DNA of 64,000 nt from JBBQUN01 sp963717115 (GTDB taxonomy: Bacteria > Actinomycetota > Acidimicrobiia > Acidimicrobiales > SZUA-35), in assembly GCA_963717115.1 (NCBI GenBank), contig CAVQVO010000009.1, forward strand, positions 372,001-436,000, in the 5' to 3' direction. This document shows, piece by piece, positions 1 through 8,338 of the stretch (position 1 is its first letter; every line of letters begins with the position of its first letter). The position numbers were made by a program, and so were the translations under genes. The notes below the pieces were generated by a model, which saw only the letters and a program-made list of their open reading frames with translations, was not told the origin of the DNA and did not search any database.

Positions 1-399
1 GTCGCCGCGGCGGTCGAGGACGGGCTGCACGACGTCTTGCACCCGATCGCACAGCGCGGCTTCTCCGCCGAAGAACCGTGCCGGTCCCCGGGTGGGGAAG
101 CCGATCAGTCCGGGGCCGGACACCTCGACGCTCGGGGTGAGTGCTTCGAGTGCGACGGCGACGGGTTCGAACGATCGGGCTTCACGATCGACATCGCGCT
201 CGAGGACGCCGAGATCGGGGCAGCGGCTCTGGGCGTCTCGGCGACGCTGCCCCACCGCCACCCCGTCGGCCCGGGCGGCCGGTGAGCAGGCCACCACCCG
301 ATTGGCGACGAACACCGCAGCCGGTTCGTCGAGCGGCACCCCCCAGGCCACCACCGGCCAGTCGGGGCACCACACCACCAGCATGCGGATCGCGTTCAT
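1..399 (-). CDS. imuB: ImuB-type Y-family DNA polymerase subunit, N-terminal part
   Basis: The frame opens with ATG and is still open at the window edge, so only the first 133 residues are present. It begins MNAIRMLVVWCPDWPVVAWG, the usual start of actinobacterial ImuB/DnaE2-associated Y-family proteins, followed by the N-terminal palm/finger region (AVFVANRVVACSPAARADGV). In this family ImuB is a catalytically inactive Y-polymerase homologue. It links ImuA' and DnaE2 to the beta clamp during SOS mutagenesis. Its ATG overlaps the stop of the upstream imuA' gene as ATGA, so the two are translationally coupled and share the SOS promoter ahead of imuA'. Whether active-site acidic residues are missing cannot be judged from this fragment. 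Confidence 0.8.
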   Translation of the reverse strand, partial: MNAIRMLVVWCPDWPVVAWGVPLDEPAAVFVANRVVACSPAARADGVAVGQRRRDAQSRCPDLGVLERDVDREARSFEPVAVALEALTPSVEVSGPGLIGFPTRGPARFFGGEAALCDRVQDVVQPVLDRRGD

Positions 400-1190
400 C
401 GGGTCGGGAGCACCAGCACCGGTGCCGGTTCGGCAGTCGATCGGGTCGGGTTCGTCGGCGCCGGGGCGAGTCGTCCCTGCGGGTCGGGCAGGGTGACCAT
501 CGCCGAACGAGGGCGGCCGTGGGCCCGGCGACCGGTGCTCTCGACGGCGAGCACCCGGCTTCGGAGATATCCATGCCCCAACCCCATCCCCTGCCAGACG
601 GGTACGCCCATCGGATCGGTCGAGACGCCGGGATCGGGGCGGGTCGTGAGGACCAGATCGGGCGCCTCGGGCCAGTGCTTCGCACCGTCGAGATGGAACA
701 GGATCGACTCGCGTTCCCGGGCCCGGGCGATCAGGCGGCGAGCGTCTCGACGACCGACCCGGGCCGTGGGAGCCACGGCGACGATGTCGACGGCCTCGAG
801 CAGTGCCGCCACCACCGTGGCCCACTGCCCCGATCCCGGGGTCTCCACCACGAGCACCCGATCGAGGCGGATGCCGAGGTCGGCCGCGGCGACGAGGTTG
901 AGATCGGGGACCCCGACCACGGCCAGCCAACCCTCGGGGCCGAGCGCCCCGCCCCACAACGACAGCGCCAGCGACCAGGCACCCGGACCCCGGACGGCCA
1001 GATCGAGACCTCGGGGCAGGCCACCCCAGGGGAACAGCGGCGAGAGCACGTCGGGAACGGGGACGATCCGCTGACCCGCCAGGGTCACCGGGGCGATCCG
1101 GGCCAGCACCTCGGGGGCGAGTTCGGGCCGCGGTCCCCGGTGCACCTCTCGCACGAACCCGGGGTCGTCGTCGATCGCCACATCCGCCAT
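396..1190 (-). CDS. imuA': ImuA'-like mutasome protein (RecA-fold)
   Basis: A 264-residue protein of the ImuA'/SulA-like group that precedes imuB in actinobacteria. It resembles a degenerate RecA fold (VLSPLFPWGGLPRGLDLAVR, then a beta-alpha core GWLAVVGVPDLNLVAAADLG). Known role: partner of ImuB and DnaE2 in DNA-damage-induced translesion synthesis. I place the start at the ATG of MADVAIDDDPG, not at the upstream in-frame start at 1259. A perfect LexA box and a -10 element lie directly before this ATG and would otherwise sit inside the coding region. The 3' end overlaps imuB as ATGA. The family assignment is by pattern and neighbourhood, because this family is poorly conserved. Confidence 0.72.
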   Translation of the reverse strand: MADVAIDDDPGFVREVHRGPRPELAPEVLARIAPVTLAGQRIVPVPDVLSPLFPWGGLPRGLDLAVRGPGAWSLALSLWGGALGPEGWLAVVGVPDLNLVAAADLGIRLDRVLVVETPGSGQWATVVAALLEAVDIVAVAPTARVGRRDARRLIARARERESILFHLDGAKHWPEAPDLVLTTRPDPGVSTDPMGVPVWQGMGLGHGYLRSRVLAVESTGRRAHGRPRSAMVTLPDPQGRLAPAPTNPTRSTAEPAPVLVLPTR

Positions 1191-1196
1191 CCCCCC

Positions 1197-1225
1197 AGTA
1201 TCGAACACTTGTTCGCTTTCGACAA
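1197..1225 (-). promoter_or_regulatory. SOS-controlled leaderless promoter of imuA'-imuB
   Basis: Reading the minus strand, a -35-like TTGTCG (1225-1220) and a -10-like GATACT (1202-1197) are separated by exactly 17 bases. The spacer contains the perfect Gram-positive LexA/DinR palindrome GAACAAGTGTTC (1214-1203). The start codon lies 6 bases after the -10, so transcription would begin at or next to the ATG. LexA bound here would cover the RNA polymerase spacer region. Confidence 0.75.
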
Positions 1226-1298
1226 CCCGGGCATCACCATCCCCGTTCCGGCGGCCCACCTCATCGGTGAGGTCGCTCCCCGCCAGAACGAGTGGAGA

Positions 1299-2315
1299 TC
1301 AGTCGGGGGCGAGGGGGGCGGGCAGGTTCAGCGCGAGGAAGCCCATGCCCTGGTTGGTGAAGGCGGCGTCGAGCCGGGCCAGCTGCTCGTCGTCTCGGGC
1401 CACCCCGACCACCGCCCCACCCGATCCGGCGAAGGTCGCCGGGGCGTCGAGCTCGGCGGCGAGGTCGACCAGAGCCAGCTGGGCCTCGGGCAACGGACCC
1501 AGGGCTCGGCGCAGTTCCATGTTGCGCCCGACCAATTCGGCGAAGCGCCGATGATCGTGCCAGGCCAGCGCCGCACGGCCCTCGGTCACCAGCGCGGCCA
1601 GTTCCCGCATCGTGGTTCGGACCAGTCCGTCGCCGGCGTCGAAGCGGGCCCGGAGCTGCCGGTGATAGGTGCCGCTCGGTTCGGCCGCTTCGGTGCGGTA
1701 GGCCAGGAACAACGGGGGCAATCGTGCGGGGTCGAGCGACTCGTAGCGACCGAACGACACCCCGAACCGGGCGTCGGTGTCGAGGTGCCCGAAGTCCATG
1801 GCCACCAGCCCGCCCAGACTCTGCACCACCCGGTCCTGCAGGCCGGCGGCGATTCCCAACTGCTCGGTCTCGGCCCGCAGCGCCAACGACGCGAGGATCG
1901 GATCCGGGATCTCGATCCCGGAGAACTCGCTGAGGCACCGCATCGTGGCGACCACCAGTGCCGACGACCCGCCGAGACCGACCTGGCGGGGAATCGTCGA
2001 CGAGTACCGCAGCTCGAACCCGTCGGGGGCCTGGCGATCCAACGATCGCGCCACGTCGATGAACGTGCGGATCGCCGCCGCCAGGAGCTGGGGCCCGGTG
2101 CCGTAGCCGAACCGATCGATCCGATCGGCCAGGTCGGCGCTCGAACGCCACTGGGATCGGTCGTCGTCGTTCGGGTGGACTCCGATGCCGTGGCCCTCGG
2201 TCAGGATCACGGTGGCCGAGAAGGCCGGCACCGCGAGACCCAGGGTCCGACCGCCGTACCCGTCGGAGGGGTTGCCGAGGAGCCCGACTCGGGCCGGTGC
2301 CGACGATTCGATCAC
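1299..2315 (-). CDS. GHMP-family sugar kinase, glucuronokinase-like
   Basis: A 338-residue GHMP kinase. Motif 1 region is seen as RVGLLGNPSDGYGGRTLG. The ATP-binding motif 2 is IPRQVGLGGSSALVVAT near residue 108. The C-terminal motif 3 is FAGSGGAVVGV near residue 306. The N-terminal GNPSDGYGG signature is typical of glucuronokinase-like and related sugar-1-kinases, so phosphorylation of a sugar or sugar acid at C1 is the best guess; the substrate is not fixed by sequence. The chosen GTG start lies 16 bases after the stop of the upstream gene and directly before the conserved VIESSAPARVGLLG. A longer in-frame start at 2435 would overlap that gene and adds unlike sequence. Confidence 0.8.
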   Translation of the reverse strand: MIESSAPARVGLLGNPSDGYGGRTLGLAVPAFSATVILTEGHGIGVHPNDDDRSQWRSSADLADRIDRFGYGTGPQLLAAAIRTFIDVARSLDRQAPDGFELRYSSTIPRQVGLGGSSALVVATMRCLSEFSGIEIPDPILASLALRAETEQLGIAAGLQDRVVQSLGGLVAMDFGHLDTDARFGVSFGRYESLDPARLPPLFLAYRTEAAEPSGTYHRQLRARFDAGDGLVRTTMRELAALVTEGRAALAWHDHRRFAELVGRNMELRRALGPLPEAQLALVDLAAELDAPATFAGSGGAVVGVARDDEQLARLDAAFTNQGMGFLALNLPAPLAPD

Positions 2316-2331
2316 GGGTCGTCGGCGATGA

Positions 2332-2655
2332 TCAGCTGCTGAACGAGGCCTCGGTCGGCACGTCGACACCCGGCTTGTAGTGGATGTACAGCCCCTCGAT
2401 GACCTCTTTGAGGCCGTCCGCGGACGAACCGGCACCGAGCTTGACCGTGATGGTCTGGGCGTAGACGTGGACCTCGTCGACCTGGCCGGTCTCGAAGAGC
2501 AGTCGGGCGATCACGTCGGGCGGCCGGTCGCCGTCGATGGCCTGGTCATGCCGGTACCGCTCGTGGCCCATCCCGGTGAACGAACGATTCGTCTCGAATC
2601 GGACGAGTCCGTGTCGGCCCGACGGTTTCTGGATCACGCTCACTGGTTCACCCAT
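2332..2655 (-). CDS. NifU N-terminal (Nfu_N)-like small protein
   Basis: A 107-residue soluble protein. The segment PPDVIARLLFETGQVDEVHV followed by YAQTITVKLG resembles the Nfu N-terminal domain pattern (start of helix, LF..GV..V, ITV). That domain occurs in iron-sulfur scaffold proteins. There is no CxxC motif of the catalytic NifU C-terminal domain, so this would be an N-domain-only protein with an unknown role. A TAGCAT box lies 10 bases before the ATG. It is 16 bases upstream of the GHMP kinase and probably co-transcribed with it. The family call is tentative. Confidence 0.5.
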   Translation of the reverse strand: MGEPVSVIQKPSGRHGLVRFETNRSFTGMGHERYRHDQAIDGDRPPDVIARLLFETGQVDEVHVYAQTITVKLGAGSSADGLKEVIEGLYIHYKPGVDVPTEASFSS

Positions 2656-2668
2656 AACGCTGGCGATG

Positions 2669-3133
2669 CTACCCGGATTTGGCCGTTGCGCTGAATCCTC
2701 GGGACGCCTCGGAGGTCGAGGGGTCGCCGATCGACGCCGACCGCCGCGCCGACCACTCGCCCCGCAGGAGCCAGCTGCTGATCGCGATCGTGCCGATCGC
2801 CAGGATCACGTGCACGATCGTGAACGCCGGTTCGTGGTCCCCGACGACGATGCCGACACCCCGGATCGCCCACCAGATGCTGCCGGCGACCGCCAGCACC
2901 ACCCCGACACGACGAGCCCCCGACGGGCGGAGCAGGCTGAGCCCGGCCAACACCGCGGCAACCACGAGGAACAGCACCGACACCCCGACCTGCCAGGTCC
3001 GGCTCCAACCGACGAGCGTGGCGTCGTCGAGCGCGTTGCGGACCCGGGTGGACCACAACAGGATCGTCCAGGCCGCCAGCACGAGGCCCGGGACGAAGAA
3101 TCGGTTGGGGATCGAACGCTTCGCCATCGTCAT
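2669..3133 (-). CDS. Small integral membrane protein, function unknown
   Basis: A 154-residue protein with four hydrophobic segments: about residues 12-27, 47-66, 75-93 and 102-122. A polar C-terminal tail rich in Ser and Arg follows. GAGAGG sits 7 bases before the chosen ATG, supporting the start at MTMAKRSIPNRFF. I do not recognise a family. It lies between a lipoprotein gene and the NifU-N-like gene on the same strand, so it may be part of that operon. Confidence 0.65.
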   Translation of the reverse strand: MTMAKRSIPNRFFVPGLVLAAWTILLWSTRVRNALDDATLVGWSRTWQVGVSVLFLVVAAVLAGLSLLRPSGARRVGVVLAVAGSIWWAIRGVGIVVGDHEPAFTIVHVILAIGTIAISSWLLRGEWSARRSASIGDPSTSEASRGFSATAKSG

Positions 3134-3184
3134 GAGTGTGCCTCTCCGGAGCCGGGACCGCGGGATCCGGCGAACCCTCGCGGG

Positions 3185-3913
3185 TCACTCGAGGTCGTCG
3201 GGGGTGATCCCGCAGTCGAGGATCGCCTGGGAAAACGTAGCGGCCGTCTCGTCGGTCGGGGTCTCGCCCCCGAGCAGCAGGGGGACGGCGTCGTCGCCGA
3301 GCGCATCGATGAGGCAGCGGGCATCGTCGGGGGTCAGCCCCAGCACCGCGACGAGTTGCTCGGCGAGCACCGAGTCGGCGTCGGCCTCGACATCGCGTTC
3401 ACCGATGATCACCTGCTGCTCCTGCGGGGTGAACGGCAACGGTGCAGCGCTGTCGGGGCGACCTGCCGTGAGCCCGCATTCGCCGGCCAGGAACCCGTCG
3501 AGGCGTTCCGAAGCGGCGTTGGCCTCGGCGTCGCTGTAGTCGACGGCCAGCAGATCGGCGAGCCGGTAGTCGACGGCGGCCAGCGCCGCGTCGAGACGTT
3601 CGAATCCGGCGATGACCTCCTCGACGTCGGGTCGCACGTCGTCGGCGGCCTTGTCGGCCAGGAAGCCCAGTTGCTCGATCGACACGGCCAGGAAGTCGGG
3701 GGCCCTCGTCGCATCGGCGAGGTCGGCGGCCACCTCGACCTGGAAGGTCTGGAACGCCTGGGCCTGCTCGCAGAACGTGCGGTCGGCCGCAGCCGCTTCG
3801 ACGTCGTCGACGGATTCGCTCGACGAGCACGCCGTCAGCATCGTCCCCGACACCAACAACCCGCCGAGGATCGCGACGACCGTTCGACGCGCCATCACGG
3901 AACGGACGTCCAT
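3185..3913 (-). CDS. Predicted lipoprotein, function unknown
   Basis: A 242-residue secreted lipoprotein. The N-terminus has Arg residues, a hydrophobic stretch VVAILGGLLVSGTM and a lipobox LTAC at about residues 26-29. A Ser-rich and then acidic mature region follows. The rest is helical and Asp/Glu/Ala-rich, with a few Cys (FCEQAQ, GECGLT, RCLID, DCGIT) that may form disulfides outside the cell. The ATG overlaps the rnhB stop as TGATG, so I prefer this start to the internal ATG at 3895. No enzymatic motif was recognised. Confidence 0.7.
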   Translation of the reverse strand: MDVRSVMARRTVVAILGGLLVSGTMLTACSSSESVDDVEAAAADRTFCEQAQAFQTFQVEVAADLADATRAPDFLAVSIEQLGFLADKAADDVRPDVEEVIAGFERLDAALAAVDYRLADLLAVDYSDAEANAASERLDGFLAGECGLTAGRPDSAAPLPFTPQEQQVIIGERDVEADADSVLAEQLVAVLGLTPDDARCLIDALGDDAVPLLLGGETPTDETAATFSQAILDCGITPDDLE

Positions 3914-4611
3914 CAGAACAGGACCGCCTGCCCGCCCGGCGGCAACCGACGGTCGGCGGTCCAGGGGAGGGAGTCCATGAACGCCCATGAACGGCGATGG
4001 ATCGACGTCGGCCCGTAGCCGCTCAGGGCGATCCGATGCTTCGGGCAGGGGTAGCCCTTGTTGTGATCGAAGTTGAAGGCCGGGAAGTGCTCGGCCTCGG
4101 CCCGCATCATTCGGTCGCGGGTGACCTTGGCCAGGATCGACGCCGCCGCCACCGACAGGCAGATGGCGTCGGCCCTCACGAGCTTGCGGGTCACGCGATG
4201 ACCGACGAAGTCCCACTTCCCGTCGAGGATCACCGCATCGGGCTCCAGACCGAGCCCCTCGACCGCTCGGCGGGCCGCCAGTTTCTGCGCTGCCGACATA
4301 CCGAGCCGATCACATTCCTCGACGCTCGCATGACCGACCGACCATGCGTGCGCCCAGTCGGCGATCCGATCGAACAGGCCCTCGCGCTCGGCTTCGGTCA
4401 GCTGTTTGGAGTCGCGCAGCTTGTAGAGACGACGGTCGTGCGGGGCAACGACTGCGCCGATCGTGAGCGGGCCGGCCCACGCGCCCCGACCCACCTCGTC
4501 GATGCCGACCACGAGCGCATGGCCGTCGTTCCACAGACCGCGCTCGATCGAGAGCCCGGGAGACTGCGCCTTGAGCGCCTTGCGGAGTTTGGGGACCGTG
4601 GCGCTGCCCAT
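3913..4611 (-). CDS. rnhB: Ribonuclease HII
   Basis: A 232-residue RNase HII, which cuts RNA embedded in DNA (for example misincorporated ribonucleotides). The signature VVGIDEVGRGAWAGPL carries the first catalytic Asp-Glu pair. AVILDGKWDF and the segment RADAICLSVAAASILAKVTRD supply the remaining acidic residues of the DEDD set. The C-terminal FNFDHNKGYPCPKHR and GYGPTSIHRRSWAF are typical of the family. I use the ATG of MGSATVPKLRKALKA; an in-frame start 14 codons upstream is possible. The stop is coupled to the downstream lipoprotein gene by TGATG. Confidence 0.92.
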   Translation of the reverse strand: MGSATVPKLRKALKAQSPGLSIERGLWNDGHALVVGIDEVGRGAWAGPLTIGAVVAPHDRRLYKLRDSKQLTEAEREGLFDRIADWAHAWSVGHASVEECDRLGMSAAQKLAARRAVEGLGLEPDAVILDGKWDFVGHRVTRKLVRADAICLSVAAASILAKVTRDRMMRAEAEHFPAFNFDHNKGYPCPKHRIALSGYGPTSIHRRSWAFMDSLPWTADRRLPPGGQAVLF

Positions 4612-4692
4612 GCCCGACGAAGCTAGCGCCAACCCGTCGGGATCCCGGGTCATCCCGATCGGCGCCGGTGGCGGGCCGCCGGGTCCGCCGTC

Positions 4693-5340
4693 TCAGTCGA
4701 CCGGCTGCTTCCACTGGTTGCGGTAGGTGATCTCGCGAGCCGGGCGACGGGGGGCCGGGCTGAAGGTGTCGCCGGTGTAGTGGGCGACCGGCAGCAGGGC
4801 GACCTGGGTGACCGTCGGCGGGATGCCGAGCATCTCGGCCACCTCGGCCTCGTGGGCGAGGTGGAAGGTCGTCCAGGTCGAGCCGAGCCCGCGCGACCGG
4901 GCCGCCATCTGGAAACTCCAGACGCCCGGCACGACCGAGCCGAAGTAGCCGGCGGCCTGGCTGGGGTCGGGTCGGTCGAGACGCATGGCCAACAACAGGA
5001 CCGGCACCTCGGCCAGATGGTCGACCAGGAACTCGCTCGACTCGATCACGCGCTCCTGGCGTGACCCCGCCGCCACCGTCTCGGCATTGGCTCGCAGGTA
5101 CGGGCCGCCGACCTTGGCGTAGATCTCACCGATTCGGGCCTTCAGGTCGGGGTCGTCGATGATCATCCAGCGGTTGCGTTCGAGATTGCCCCCCATCGGC
5201 GCCGCCGAGGCGATGTCGATGCAGTCGAGCACGACCTCGAGATCGACCGGCCGGGTGAGGTCGAGCCGCTTGCGGACCTGCTTGGTGGTGGTGAGGAGGC
5301 GGTCGGTCTGGGAGAGGTCGAACTCGGTCATGGGGCCCAT
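4693..5340 (-). CDS. Nitroreductase-family flavoprotein
   Basis: A 215-residue FMN-dependent nitroreductase-fold protein. It has the N-terminal basic segment RKRLDLTRPVDLEVVLDCI, the SAAPMGGNLERNRWMIID stretch that normally contacts FMN, and the C-terminal LGIPPTVTQVALLPVAHYTG. Its natural substrate is unknown. The open frame runs further upstream, but that part is unlike the family and overlaps the end of the aminotransferase gene. I start at MGPMTEFDLSQTDRLL; the second ATG at 5331 is equally possible. Confidence 0.85.
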   Translation of the reverse strand: MGPMTEFDLSQTDRLLTTTKQVRKRLDLTRPVDLEVVLDCIDIASAAPMGGNLERNRWMIIDDPDLKARIGEIYAKVGGPYLRANAETVAAGSRQERVIESSEFLVDHLAEVPVLLLAMRLDRPDPSQAAGYFGSVVPGVWSFQMAARSRGLGSTWTTFHLAHEAEVAEMLGIPPTVTQVALLPVAHYTGDTFSPAPRRPAREITYRNQWKQPVD

Positions 5341-5428
5341 CTTGGCCCGAGACCGACAGCGCACCAAACGACCGCCGGGTCCGGGCCCGGCGAGCACGCT
5401 TCCGAGCAGCACGATCAGGGCGAGGCGC

Positions 5429-6525
5429 TCAGGGCAGCAGCCGGGCGAGCGTCGCGAGGAGCAGTTCCACGTTGCGCATGCGTGCCGTGTGGCCCATGCA
5501 GCCGATGCGCCACATGCGCCCGGCGTAGTCACCCAGGCCACCGCCGATCTCGATCCCGTACTCGGCCAGCAGCCGGGCACGGATGTCGGCTTCGTCGATC
5601 CCGGGCGGAACGTGGACGGTGGTCAGTTCCGGCAGACGGTGACCCTCGGCGGCGAACAGCTCGAAGCCCAGCTCGACCAGTCCCTCCTGCAGCCGCGCCC
5701 CGCAGGCCGCGTGACGGGCCCAGGCCCGCTCCAGTCCTTCGTCGAGGACCACCCCCAGCCCCGCGTGCAGCCCGAAGATCATCGAGATCGGGGCCGTGTG
5801 GTGGTAGGAACGGCCACCCTCGCCGTCGACGTAGGCCGAGATGAGCGACAGGTCGAGATACCAGCTCTGCGATCGGGGCACCAGCCGTTCACGGGCACGG
5901 TCGGAAACGGTGACCGGCGCCAGACCCGGGGGCACGCCCGAGGCACTTCTGCGTTCCCGAGTAGGCCAGGTCGACACCCCAGTCGTCGACGGCGACCGGG
6001 ATCCCGCCGAGGCTGGTCACACAGTCCATGACCAGCAGCGCATCGCCCTTGTTGGCGCCGAGGTGTTCGAGATCGCTCCGGACCCCGACCGAGGTCTCGG
6101 CGTGCACGACCCCGATCGACCTTGGGGTCGGGGTGGGCCGCGAGCAGGCGTTCGGGGTCGACCGGCGACCCCCACTCGGTGTCGACCCGGATGACGTCGG
6201 CCCCGGTCCGCGACGCCACGTCGCACATCCGGGCCCCGAAGACGCCGTTGACCCCGATCACGGCCACGTCACCGGGCCCCAACGTGTTGACCAGGCAGAT
6301 CTCCATGCCCGCCGAACCGGTACCGCTGACCGGGAACGTCAACCGGTTGGTCGTTCCGAAGACGGTCCGAAGACGTTCGTTGGTCTCGTCGAGCAGGGCC
6401 AGGAACTCCGGATCCAGGTGTCCCAGCATGGGCCGACCCAGCGCGGCCAGCACCTCGGGATAGGGGTTGCAGGGGCCGGGGCCCATCAGGATCCGATCGG
6501 ACAACACGGGGGCTGGAGCGGGCAT
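5429..6525 (-). pseudogene. Class V aminotransferase (serine/alanine-glyoxylate type), two frameshifts
   Basis: Three reading frames together give one full PLP-dependent aminotransferase of about 365 residues. The N-terminal part (MGPGPCNPYPEVLAALGRPM, VSGTGSAGMEICLVN) lies in one frame. The middle (VHAETSVGVRSDLEHL, then LAYSGTQKCL with the PLP lysine) lies in a second frame. The C-terminal part (SYHHTAPISMIFGLHAGL to the end) lies in a third. The breaks fall near 6115-6125 and 5935-5945. The family makes glycine or serine from glyoxylate. All motifs are conserved in every piece, so this is more likely two single-base assembly errors than a decayed gene. Confidence 0.8.
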
Positions 6526-6583
6526 CGGGTCTTCCTAACGGGCGGAATCGGGAGGGACAAGTTCGAACGGGCGCGCCGTCGGA

Positions 6584-8233
6584 TCAGATGAAGCTGTCGC
6601 CCTCGGAGGGAACGGGCGGGAGTTCGTCGGCGACACCGGCGAGCAGGGTCTCGCCCCGTCGCTCGGTCGTTCGCCACTCGGGGTCGAGACCGGGACAGGT
6701 GAGGGCGAACGGGTCGTCGGGGCGAGCCGCATCGAGATCCCAGAGCAGCGCCGGCCGGGCGCCGTGCCAGCGGATGGCGAACGACAGCGACCCGAACACC
6801 GTGGCCGCGCCGTGGACCTCGACGTTGCCGCCACGCCATGCCGTCGGGAAGTCGGGCAGCAGGATCAGGTCGTCGCCTCGGTCGTCGATCAGCCGCCGGC
6901 GGGCACCGAGCCAGAACCGGGCCGCCGGCTCCACGTCGTCGTCGCCCCAACTGCCGACCGAGGACGCCGACTCGAGCAGGGCGGTCAGCTCGGCCAGGTC
7001 GGCGGGGAGGTCATCGGTGTCGGCTCGGTGCGGGACCGACGCCACGACGTCGGCCGCGGCCTGATCCTGCCCGACGAACCGGAGCAGGCCGGCCAGGCCG
7101 GCCAGCGCCGTCGCCGCCGCCGGCCGATCTCCCGATCGTTCGACGAGGTGCGTGATCTGCATGAGCGGTTCGAGCAGGGTCTCGGCGGCGGCCCGGTCGC
7201 CGATCATGGCGGCAGAGATGGCGGCCCCCCGAACGATTGCGGCCGCGGCCTGCGGGGCGTGGTCGAGCCGGACGGGAAAGATGCCGGCGAGCTCGCCGAG
7301 CGCGAACGCGCACTCGCGGTGGGCCCCGCTCACGGCCAGGGCCTCGAGCACCCGCCCGGCGCCGGGCTCGAGCGCCGCCGTGCGCGTCGGCAGGTCGGCC
7401 GACGCCGACAGGACCCGGACCCGGGCCGCATCGGCCCGATCCCCGATCCCCGCATCGGGGAAGACGAACCGACCGTTCGCCTCGATCAGGCTCGTCCAGC
7501 CCTTGGCCACCTGTTCGAGTTCGGGAAGGTGGGACGGCACGTGACCGGTCGGTCCCGGAACGACGAACCGCAACGTGGTGCGATGCGGCAGGGGATACAG
7601 GACGGCCAGGTTGGCGTCGGGTCCCGAGGCCGAGACCGGACCGGTCATCGCTCGTCCCTCCAGCAACCGATCGACGACGTCGCCGTCGGATTCGGCCTGC
7701 GCCTCGTTGGGCCGGCGGGGAAGGGAGAGGGCGGTCCGGCCGTCGACGACGATCCGATCGCCGTCGAGTTCCATGGTGGTGGTCCCTGAACCTCGACCGT
7801 CGAGGCCGTGGGGCCGGACGGCGATCGCCAGCGCCACGGGCACCGGCGATGCGTTGTGGACCTCGATGACGGTGGCCGAACCCGCCGGGCTCGAAACCGC
7901 ATAACAGCGGTGAACGGCGTCGCCGGACGGGATCCGGACCGAGGTCTCGATCACCGGCCCGGGTCCGACTCGCCGTTGTCGGACCGTGGTCTCACGGGCC
8001 GGCAGGTGCCAACGGTCGTCGGCACCGATCCACCAGTCGACGATGAACCCGGCCCCGTGGGGGGCGAACGCCCCGGCCCGGTCGAGCGAGCCCGGCGTCG
8101 GATCGTCGAGCACTCGGATCTGCACCGCTCCGGCATCGGCCGGACGCTCGACCGAGCGGGGCCCCAACGACAACGACGACGACCGTTGCGTCGTCGCAGG
8201 GCCGGATGAGGAGGACACCGGGGCTTCGGACAC
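6584..8233 (-). CDS. Six-hairpin glycosidase-like protein, function unknown
   Basis: A 549-residue protein with no signal peptide. The N-terminal half looks beta-rich (GAFAPHGAGFIVDWWIGADD, HRCYAVSSPAGSATVIEVHN). The middle has helical repeats, and the C-terminus ends with a compact beta region (LILLPDFPTAWRGGNVEVHG, FGSLSFAIRWHGARPALLWD). That C-terminus resembles the last domain of six-hairpin glycosidases such as GH95- or rhamnosidase-like enzymes. No catalytic acid pair could be assigned. A TAGGGT box lies 6 bases before the GTG start, giving a leaderless promoter. The gene stands alone between the aminotransferase and gpsA. Confidence 0.6.
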   Translation of the reverse strand: MSEAPVSSSSGPATTQRSSSLSLGPRSVERPADAGAVQIRVLDDPTPGSLDRAGAFAPHGAGFIVDWWIGADDRWHLPARETTVRQRRVGPGPVIETSVRIPSGDAVHRCYAVSSPAGSATVIEVHNASPVPVALAIAVRPHGLDGRGSGTTTMELDGDRIVVDGRTALSLPRRPNEAQAESDGDVVDRLLEGRAMTGPVSASGPDANLAVLYPLPHRTTLRFVVPGPTGHVPSHLPELEQVAKGWTSLIEANGRFVFPDAGIGDRADAARVRVLSASADLPTRTAALEPGAGRVLEALAVSGAHRECAFALGELAGIFPVRLDHAPQAAAAIVRGAAISAAMIGDRAAAETLLEPLMQITHLVERSGDRPAAATALAGLAGLLRFVGQDQAAADVVASVPHRADTDDLPADLAELTALLESASSVGSWGDDDVEPAARFWLGARRRLIDDRGDDLILLPDFPTAWRGGNVEVHGAATVFGSLSFAIRWHGARPALLWDLDAARPDDPFALTCPGLDPEWRTTERRGETLLAGVADELPPVPSEGDSFI

Positions 8234-8338
8234 CCCGCCACCCTAGGGGCCGGTCCGGCGGGTGAAACCGCCGCTCGGCGCGAGTTTGGAGTGCCCCGGA
8301 GGTCGGCGCGGACCCGAACGCCCGAGCTCGCGGGACGT

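Noticed and set aside
141..2342. A 733-codon plus-strand open frame across imuA' and the GHMP kinase
   Set aside because: It is antisense to two recognisable genes and rich in Arg, Gly and Pro, as expected from a high-GC shadow frame.
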